Source of the DNA: Abditibacteriales bacterium
Lineage (GTDB): Bacteria; Armatimonadota; Abditibacteriia; Abditibacteriales; JANWYM01
Assembly (NCBI GenBank): GCA_025055355.1
Contig: JANWYM010000023.1
Span: 1-18,455, forward strand
DNA: 18,455 bases
Direction of reading: 5' to 3'
Positions 13,664 to 18,455 of the stretch are shown here, piece by piece. The notes under the pieces were generated by a model. The model was not told the origin of the DNA. It was given only the letters and a program-made list of their open reading frames with translations, and searched no databases. Position numbers and translations under genes: made by a program. Numbering within the stretch: the stretch's first letter is position 1; every line of letters starts with the position of its first letter.

Positions 13664-14095
13664 CTACTTCTTCTTGTCCTTGTCCAACCTCTCATAATCC
13701 TTCTCATACTTAGACGGGCACTGCGTCAGCATCTTGTCGGCTTGCAGAACGCCCTGCTGGTCTATCACGCCCTGCAGGTGCACGGTCGCATCGTCTTTGA
13801 ACGTATCGGGCGGGGCGTCCCGATACACAACGGGCAAAGTCACTGCCGGATTTTTCAAATCTCTCACGGAAAATTTCACCATAAGCGGCTTTGAATAACG
13901 TTTGATGCTGCCCGCAACCACCTTGCCGTCAACCATCAGGGGCCGTCCGTAGAGTTGGCTGCCCTTGGCTACGACATCGCTGACCTTGAGGATCGGCATC
14001 GAATTCCCCACGACCGCAAACGCGACCAGCAGCGTCATCGCGCCGAACACAATCGTTCCACCGACGATGAGTTTTCTTTGTTGTTTCGGTTTCAT
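13664..14095 (-). CDS. ccmE: Haem chaperone CcmE, CxxxY variant
   Basis: CcmE binds haem covalently in the periplasm and passes it to CcmF. The 143 aa comprise a basic start (MKPKQQRK), a membrane anchor (about 9-30), an OB-fold beta-barrel (about 45-120: GSQLYGRPLMVDGKVVAGSI, VKFSVRD, VVYRDAPPDTF, ATVHLQGVI) and a flexible charged tail. The haem-binding site is C126-P-S-K-Y130 (LTQCPSKYEKDYE), not the HxxxY of the classical protein. CxxxY CcmE proteins are known in some archaea and sulfate reducers, and have been linked to systems without CcmH. ATG 14095 lies 6 nt after GGAGG; an in-frame GTG at 14101 overlaps that site. A near-consensus promoter is 32-60 bp upstream, making ccmE the first gene of the operon. 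Confidence 0.95.
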   Translation of the reverse strand: MKPKQQRKLIVGGTIVFGAMTLLVAFAVVGNSMPILKVSDVVAKGSQLYGRPLMVDGKVVAGSIKRYSKPLMVKFSVRDLKNPAVTLPVVYRDAPPDTFKDDATVHLQGVIDQQGVLQADKMLTQCPSKYEKDYERLDKDKKK

Positions 14096-14126
14096 CCCCA
14101 CCCTCCGATGAGAGGAGTCAACTTAG

Positions 14127-14155
14127 AGTATATCCTTCTGCCCCTGCGCTGTCAA
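14127..14155 (-). promoter_or_regulatory. Near-consensus sigma70 promoter of the ccm operon
   Basis: On the minus strand there is a perfect -35 TTGACA (14155-14150), a 17-bp spacer and TATACT (14132-14127; 5 of 6). Transcription would start near 14120, giving a leader of about 25 nt before the ccmE ATG. Confidence 0.85.
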
Positions 14156-14224
14156 CGCGCCGAGACGCTTAATTAGACAGCGGGCGGGTTAACGAGTAAC
14201 GGGTCAATGCGTCAAAAGTGACAC

Positions 14225-14430
14225 GGTTGCCCTCATTTCTTTCCCCCTTAACCCCTCCCCGATGAAAATACCTGTCATGGCGCGTTGGATGTCATTGCAA
14301 GCAGAGCCAAGCAATCCTCCGCTCCACTCGCAATGACAAGATGGAGGATTGCTCCGCTCCGCTCGCAATGACACCCAACGCGGCATCATCCTCATTTGCA
14401 TCGGGGAGAGGGAAAGCGATGAGGGCAACC
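14225..14430. repeat. Nested composite palindrome, MITE-like
   Basis: The outer pair GGTTGCCCTCAT (14225-14236) and ATGAGGGCAACC (14419-14430) is a perfect 12-bp inversion. CTTTCCC and CTCCCCGATG on the left are also mirrored on the right. Inside lies a second palindrome with 39-bp arms (14282-14320 and 14343-14381; 34 of 39 matching) made of GTCATTGCGAGCGGAGCGGA variants, with a third inverted copy in its loop (GCTCCACTCGCAATGAC). It occupies most of the 355-bp gap between ccmE and the M48 gene. No transposase is encoded. Frames through it give the repeat-derived peptide SLRAERSNPP, a sign of non-coding repeat DNA. The rest of the gap, 14156-14224, holds only short words such as GAGTAACGGGTCAA. 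Confidence 0.88.
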
Positions 14431-14450
14431 CCGCAACCCTCATTATGACT

Positions 14451-15200
14451 TCATTGAGCCGTTGACTCGTTCTGTCGTTTGCGAATCTCCTCCGCGTGTT
14501 TCTTCGCCGCCTCGATGCGCTGGCGGATGCTGGGATGGTCGCTCGTCCACGCGAGGAGTCGGGGGGTGTCCTTGGAGACCTTGCTGAGGTTTTGCAGCAT
14601 CTCCACCATGCCATCGGGGTTGTAGCCCGCTTTGACCATCAGTTCCATGCCGTCGTAGTCGGCGTTGCTCTCGTCACGGCGGGAATACTTGTTCCCCTCC
14701 ACGAAGTCAATGACCCCCGCGAGCAGGCGGACGTTCTTCCCGCCTTTGGTGAGGAGTAGCCCCAGACTCAAAATCAGGTTGCGCTGCTGCGCCTTCTCAT
14801 ACTGCCGCGCCCAATGGCGGTTGGTGACGTGAATGATCTCGTGCGCCAGCACTGCTGCCAACTGGTCGTCGGTCTCCACCGCCTTCTTCAAGCCCGTGTA
14901 AACGTAGATGTAGCCACCCGGCAGCGCGAAGGCGTTGACCTCCTTTTTGTCAATCACCTTAAACGTGAATTGAAAATCCCTGTTCTCCGCCGCCTGCACC
15001 AACTTCTCGCCAATCTCTCTCACCCTGCGGGCGAACTCACCCTGCGTCGTCACCTTCTCCTTGCGGTCAATCTCCGCAGCCGCCTGTGCTCCGATTCTCT
15101 TTTCCTCTTCGATGCTGATCTTCGCGCATGCCTCCTGCGGGATCTGCACGAGCAGAACAGCCGATAGAACCATCATCAACCACAGAGGCGTTTTTCGCAT
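14451..15200 (-). CDS. Secreted M48-family zinc metalloprotease
   Basis: A 249-aa protein. A signal peptide (about 1-25, LWLMMVLSAVLLVQIPQEACA) is followed by the M48 domain. The zinc site HEXXH is in LAAVLAHEIIHVTNRHWARQ, the third ligand Glu is in ESNADYDGMELM, and NAFALPGGYIYVYTGL is the usual edge strand. The C-terminal HPSIRQRIEAAKKHAEEIRK is the family's typical end, found also in periplasmic BepA-type proteases; a longer TPR tail is absent here. Expected role: periplasmic protein quality control. C24 in the segment QEACAK could be lipidated, though the lipobox is not ideal. ATG 15200 with GGAG ten bases upstream is preferred; GTG 15209 is too close to that site. The 197-bp gap to the next gene upstream shows no clear promoter. 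Confidence 0.92.
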   Translation of the reverse strand: MRKTPLWLMMVLSAVLLVQIPQEACAKISIEEEKRIGAQAAAEIDRKEKVTTQGEFARRVREIGEKLVQAAENRDFQFTFKVIDKKEVNAFALPGGYIYVYTGLKKAVETDDQLAAVLAHEIIHVTNRHWARQYEKAQQRNLILSLGLLLTKGGKNVRLLAGVIDFVEGNKYSRRDESNADYDGMELMVKAGYNPDGMVEMLQNLSKVSKDTPRLLAWTSDHPSIRQRIEAAKKHAEEIRKRQNESTAQ

Positions 15201-15397
15201 GGGGTTCACGCTCCTTCTGGCGATTGCGTTGTCGTAAGCAAAGACGCCGCCAGCAGCATGGAGTTCCCGTCGGTCTGTCGTCAGGCGATTGATCGCCGTC
15301 GTAACGCCCCAGGCGTTGCGCTGCCTGCCAGGCGAAGGTTGAAGAGAGAAAGTCCCCCATCACAACCCGCGTTCTTGGTGTCATCTGAGGGTCAACT

Positions 15398-17050
15398 CTA
15401 TTTCCCACCCAAGCCAATCGCGGCGGCGGCGCGCTGGGCGTATTCGCGGTAGTAGGGCGCGTAGGAGCGGTAGGCTTCCTCGAACAGGGGCTCTGTCAGT
15501 TTCTCCCGGACGGCCTCGCCTTCCTCCAGCATACCCTCAATGACGGCGAACAGGTTGCTGGGGTCAACGGTGCGCGGCATCCGTCCGTCGCGTTGGAACC
15601 AGTCCCACAGGCGGTCCGCCAACCGCCGCGCCAGCAGTTCATCCACATCGTAGGAACGGGCGACGTGTAGGAAGGCATCCTTGAACTCTGCTTCGGAGGC
15701 TTCCTTGTAGAGCAGATAGCCGACGGCGTCCTTCTCGTAGGCGGGCGGATACTGGCGATAGACGCGCTCAAACAGGTCAAAGGTGAGTTTGTCCTTGAGT
15801 TGTTCGCCCTCATCCAAGGTGGCGTCCAGCATGATGAAAATGTTGCGCGGGTCTACGGCGCGCAGCACGCGCCCGTCGCGCTTGAACCAGCCCAGCAGTT
15901 TGCGCGCCAAGGTCTGGGCGAATTCTTCGGAGATGCCGTGTTTTTTGGCGATGTTGACGACGATCTGCTTCCACAGGGCATCGGTGGGTCGGTCCACCAG
16001 CACCTGGAACAGCAGGCGGCGGGCGAAGGCGTCATCAATGATGTGGTGGAAGTTGAGGTTGGTGGACAGGAACAACCGCTGTCTATAAGGGATTCTCATG
16101 CTGCTGCCGCCCGCGAACTTAACGATGGTTTCCTGCTGCTCCAGGGGGTAGATGAACTGGTTGAGAATCATGTTGTGGTCTTGCGTCTGGCGTCCGAGGT
16201 CGTCGAAGATGAAGATGCCGTTGTTCGCTTTGACGTGCGGGGGCGCGTCGAACTTGCCGTCGAAGGCGATTTGAAAATGCTCCACGCGGAACTCCGTCCC
16301 CACCGTGACCAGCGGGGGGCGCGAGATGAGCCAACGGCGGTCGGGTTTGCCTGAGGTGCCTAAAGCGTTCGCCGTCGCTTCCTCTTCGCGCTGCATGAGG
16401 TCGGTGAGGAGGTGATGGTAGGCGGGGTCGTAATACTGCACGACGCGGTTGTTGAACTCAAAAGCGTAGGGCAGCAGCACGGGGTCTTTGAGCAGGCGGT
16501 GCAGGTTGTCCGTCACCAGCGACTTGCCGTTGCCCGGCGGTCCCCAGAAGATGATGACCCGCTGCGAGTTGAACCCCTCTTTGAGAAGGCGCCGCAGTTC
16601 GGGGCGCATCGGATAGTCCTTAAAGACCTCATCCACCTCCTGCTGGGTCACGCGCCGCTCGCGTTGCGCCTGCCGCAGCACGGTCTCACAGTAGTCCTTG
16701 AACGACACCGGCGCAGGACCGACGTAGGCGTCCTCGTTTTCGTAGTGATGGACAAGTTCGCGCCCTTTATTTGTCAGGTCGTAATGCAGCGGCATCGGCG
16801 TGTCCAGCACCTCGCGGTGATGGAGGCTGAGGACGATGTCCTTGAAAACGCCGATGGGGAGTTTCAGGCTCTCCGAGAGCATCTCCAGCGACATCGCGCC
16901 TTCCTGTTTGATGGTTTTGAGAATTAGGCTCTCGACCACGCGGTAACTCAGACCCGACTCCTTGAGGTTGCGCGGCTGCGGCGGGCGTATCAAGGCGTCC
17001 GAACCGACTGATACGGCAATGTGCTCCGTTGTGAGGGCAAGTGCGCTCAT
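15398..17050 (-). CDS. AAA+ ATPase with N-terminal winged helix and duplicated C-terminal domain
   Basis: A 550-aa cytoplasmic protein. An N-terminal winged-helix-like part (about 36-105) is followed by an AAA+ core: Walker A GPPGNGKS (170-177), Walker B GIFIFDD (278-284), sensor-1 LSTN (328-331) and arginine-finger candidates R344/R345. After the core come two tandem 96-residue helical units (about 356-451 and 452-547). Each carries LARxL...WFxRDGRxxRxVDPxN and EGExxxxKLTxxLFExxYRxY. The core resembles uncharacterised AAA ATPases that, as I recall, occur near secretion or pilus genes in several phyla, but no such genes are here. GGAGGA precedes the ATG at ideal spacing. It is divergent from the M14 gene, with a dyad overlapping its likely -10. 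The substrate and process are unknown. Confidence 0.85.
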   Translation of the reverse strand: MSALALTTEHIAVSVGSDALIRPPQPRNLKESGLSYRVVESLILKTIKQEGAMSLEMLSESLKLPIGVFKDIVLSLHHREVLDTPMPLHYDLTNKGRELVHHYENEDAYVGPAPVSFKDYCETVLRQAQRERRVTQQEVDEVFKDYPMRPELRRLLKEGFNSQRVIIFWGPPGNGKSLVTDNLHRLLKDPVLLPYAFEFNNRVVQYYDPAYHHLLTDLMQREEEATANALGTSGKPDRRWLISRPPLVTVGTEFRVEHFQIAFDGKFDAPPHVKANNGIFIFDDLGRQTQDHNMILNQFIYPLEQQETIVKFAGGSSMRIPYRQRLFLSTNLNFHHIIDDAFARRLLFQVLVDRPTDALWKQIVVNIAKKHGISEEFAQTLARKLLGWFKRDGRVLRAVDPRNIFIMLDATLDEGEQLKDKLTFDLFERVYRQYPPAYEKDAVGYLLYKEASEAEFKDAFLHVARSYDVDELLARRLADRLWDWFQRDGRMPRTVDPSNLFAVIEGMLEEGEAVREKLTEPLFEEAYRSYAPYYREYAQRAAAAIGLGGK

Positions 17051-17080
17051 GAGTTCCTCCCGGCCATGCGAGTGATTGCC

Positions 17081-17100
17081 GTCTGCCTTATACCACAGAC
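17081..17100 (-). promoter_or_regulatory. Candidate extended -10 promoter and overlapping dyad for the AAA+ gene
   Basis: On the minus strand, TGGTATAAG (17095-17087) is an extended -10 element. No good -35 is visible. It is centred in a 20-bp dyad GTCTG-N10-CAGAC (17081-17100), a possible operator. The predicted start is about 25-30 nt before the ATG. Confidence 0.4.
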
Positions 17101-17113
17101 GCGGCCGGAGATG

Positions 17114-17142
17114 TTGCTTGCTCCGAACGAAGCCAGTATAAT
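17114..17142 (+). promoter_or_regulatory. Near-consensus sigma70 promoter of the M14 peptidase gene
   Basis: TTGCTT (17114-17119), a 17-bp spacer and a perfect TATAAT (17137-17142). Transcription would begin near 17149, followed by AAGGAGG (17155-17161) and the TTG start at 17168, so the leader is only about 20 nt. Confidence 0.85.
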
Positions 17143-17167
17143 GAGGGACACGAAAAGGAGGCTCGCT

Positions 17168-18455
17168 TTGTCACCGGTCAACTTTCAACAGTTTTACTCT
17201 TACGCGCAACTGACGAACTACCTGCGGCGCCTGACGAAAGAGGCGCCGGCGTTGGCGCGGCTGCGCTCGATGGGGGAGAGCCGCGAGGGACGACAGTTGT
17301 GGGTGCTGGAAATCACCAACGGCGCGACGGGCGCAGCGGCGGAGAAGCCGGCTTATCTCGTTCATGCGAACATTCACGCGGCGGAGGTTGCCGGCACGAT
17401 GTCCGGTCTCGCCCTCTGTCACCATCTCCTTTCGCAGTTCGGGAGGGACGAAGCCGTGACGCGACTGCTGGACAACGTGGCGTTTTACGTCATCCCGCGC
17501 CTCAACCCCGACGGAGCGGAATACGCCTTGCGCACAGGCGGCGCGATTCGCAGCCGCTTCGCGGTGCGACGCGAGGCGAACACTTTGATTCCGCAGGACG
17601 TCAACGGCGACGGGCTCATCCTAACAATGCGCTGGCAGGACGCGCACGGCAACCTGAGACTCGACCCCGATGAGCCGCGCCGCCTCCTCCCACGCCAGCC
17701 GCACGACCCAGGGCCGTTCTATCGGGTGGCGACGGAGGGGATCATTCACGACTGGGACGGCGGCGAGTTCCACGAGGCGACGCGCACCTTCGACTGGAAC
17801 CGCAACTGGGGCGCCAACTGGCAGCCCGAACACGTGCAGTTCGGCGCGGGCGATTTCCCCTTCTCCGAGCCGGAGATGCGCGCCCTGGCGGAGTTCGTTT
17901 TCGCCCATCCGAATATCTTCGGTATGTTGGGCTTCCACACCGGACCGCAGGCGCTACTGCGCCCGCCCGCCAGTATAAGCGAAGACGAATTCCCCGACGG
18001 CGACCTGCGCGCCATGAAGGAGTTGGGGCGCAAGGGTGTAGAACTCACGGGCTTCCCGCTCTACGCTGTCACCGACTATCACCACGCCGACGAGAAGCCC
18101 AACTGCCTGCGCGGGCATTTTACCGAGTGGGGCTATGAGCATGTCGGGCTGTTCGTGTTTGAAATCGAACTCGGCACGCTGCACACCTCGGCGGGCATCA
18201 GCACCCAAGCGTCGTTTGAATCCACCGAAGAACAGCGGCGCGATTTTGAGAAGCGGCTGCTCCAATGGCACGACGCCCACCCCGACTACGGCGCGTTTGT
18301 GAACTGGCAGCCGTTCTCTCATCCCCAACTCGGCGCAGTCGAAATCGGCGGCTGGAAGCGATACCTGTGGGCGAATCCCAGTCTGGACGATTTGCCCGCC
18401 ATCAGCGAACGCGCTATCAAGTTCATCATGGAGCACGCCAGCCGCTTCCCTCAAC
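17168..18455 (+). CDS. M14-family zinc carboxypeptidase (partial, 3' end beyond window)
   Basis: A metallocarboxypeptidase-like enzyme; 429 codons are visible. Zinc ligands H70 and E73 lie in VHANIHAAEVAG; the substrate-binding RLNPDG is at 111-116, NRNW at 211-214, the third ligand H257 in MLGFHTG, and the probable catalytic Glu in FEIELG (332 or 334). Between PDG and NRNW is a long insertion with a DVNGDGLI calcium-type loop, found also in other bacterial members of this subfamily. No signal peptide is visible at the start (MSPVNFQQFYSYAQLTNYL), so the enzyme is probably cytoplasmic. The TTG start is fixed by AAGGAGG with a 6-nt spacer; no in-frame ATG is better placed. Expected substrates are peptides or peptide-like molecules; specificity cannot be read here. 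Confidence 0.92.
   Translation, partial: MSPVNFQQFYSYAQLTNYLRRLTKEAPALARLRSMGESREGRQLWVLEITNGATGAAAEKPAYLVHANIHAAEVAGTMSGLALCHHLLSQFGRDEAVTRLLDNVAFYVIPRLNPDGAEYALRTGGAIRSRFAVRREANTLIPQDVNGDGLILTMRWQDAHGNLRLDPDEPRRLLPRQPHDPGPFYRVATEGIIHDWDGGEFHEATRTFDWNRNWGANWQPEHVQFGAGDFPFSEPEMRALAEFVFAHPNIFGMLGFHTGPQALLRPPASISEDEFPDGDLRAMKELGRKGVELTGFPLYAVTDYHHADEKPNCLRGHFTEWGYEHVGLFVFEIELGTLHTSAGISTQASFESTEEQRRDFEKRLLQWHDAHPDYGAFVNWQPFSHPQLGAVEIGGWKRYLWANPSLDDLPAISERAIKFIMEHASRFPQ

Noticed and set aside
14204..14614. Possible minus-strand protein containing SLRAERSNPP
   Set aside because: This peptide is the translation of the dispersed GTCATTGCGAGCG repeat, and the frame also overlaps the M48 gene.

Overview
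The window is a high-GC bacterial chromosome segment. It carries a Gram-negative-style periplasmic adaptor and a System I cytochrome c maturation (ccm) operon, uses GTG and TTG starts in several genes, and has intergenic DNA packed with palindromes. A deep-branching, possibly thermophilic lineage (something like Armatimonadota) fits the overall look. That placement is an impression from gene style, not a database result, and is low confidence.

Left part (1-6845). The 5' two thirds of nusA runs leftward off the window behind a leader with a terminator-like hairpin. Diverging from it is a rightward run: a small DUF202 membrane protein, an orphan MalF-type sugar ABC permease, a very long HlyD/MacA-type adaptor with four internal coiled-coil repeats, a MacB/LolD-type ATPase, hisS and a 65-aa DUF4177-like protein. 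The adaptor-ATPase pair has no FtsX/MacB-type permease beside it, and the sugar permease has no binding protein or second permease.

Middle part (6846-14155, all leftward). A strong promoter (TTGACA, 17 bp, TATACT) drives ccmE-ccmF-ccmH and a CcmI-like zinc-ribbon protein. Downstream in the same direction are a secreted TPR plus copper-amine-oxidase-N-like protein, a secreted carboxypeptidase-regulatory-like membrane protein, and a fragment of an NHL-repeat protein. CcmE carries haem chaperone motif CxxxY instead of HxxxY, yet a CcmH-like protein with an unusual CxCxC motif is also present. ccmA, B, C and D are not in the window. The CcmH signal peptide is encoded by a 9-bp tandem repeat.

Right part (14156-18455). 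A 206-bp nested palindrome is followed by an M48 metalloprotease and a large AAA+ ATPase with an N-terminal winged helix and a duplicated C-terminal domain (both leftward). A divergent M14 zinc carboxypeptidase has a near-consensus promoter and runs off the right end.

A recurring theme is that nearly every intergenic gap holds a different imperfect palindrome or tandem repeat, often ending just before the next ribosome binding site. These dispersed elements, the variant ccm operon and the AAA+ ATPase are the most interesting parts. No tRNA, rRNA, CRISPR array or transposase was seen.
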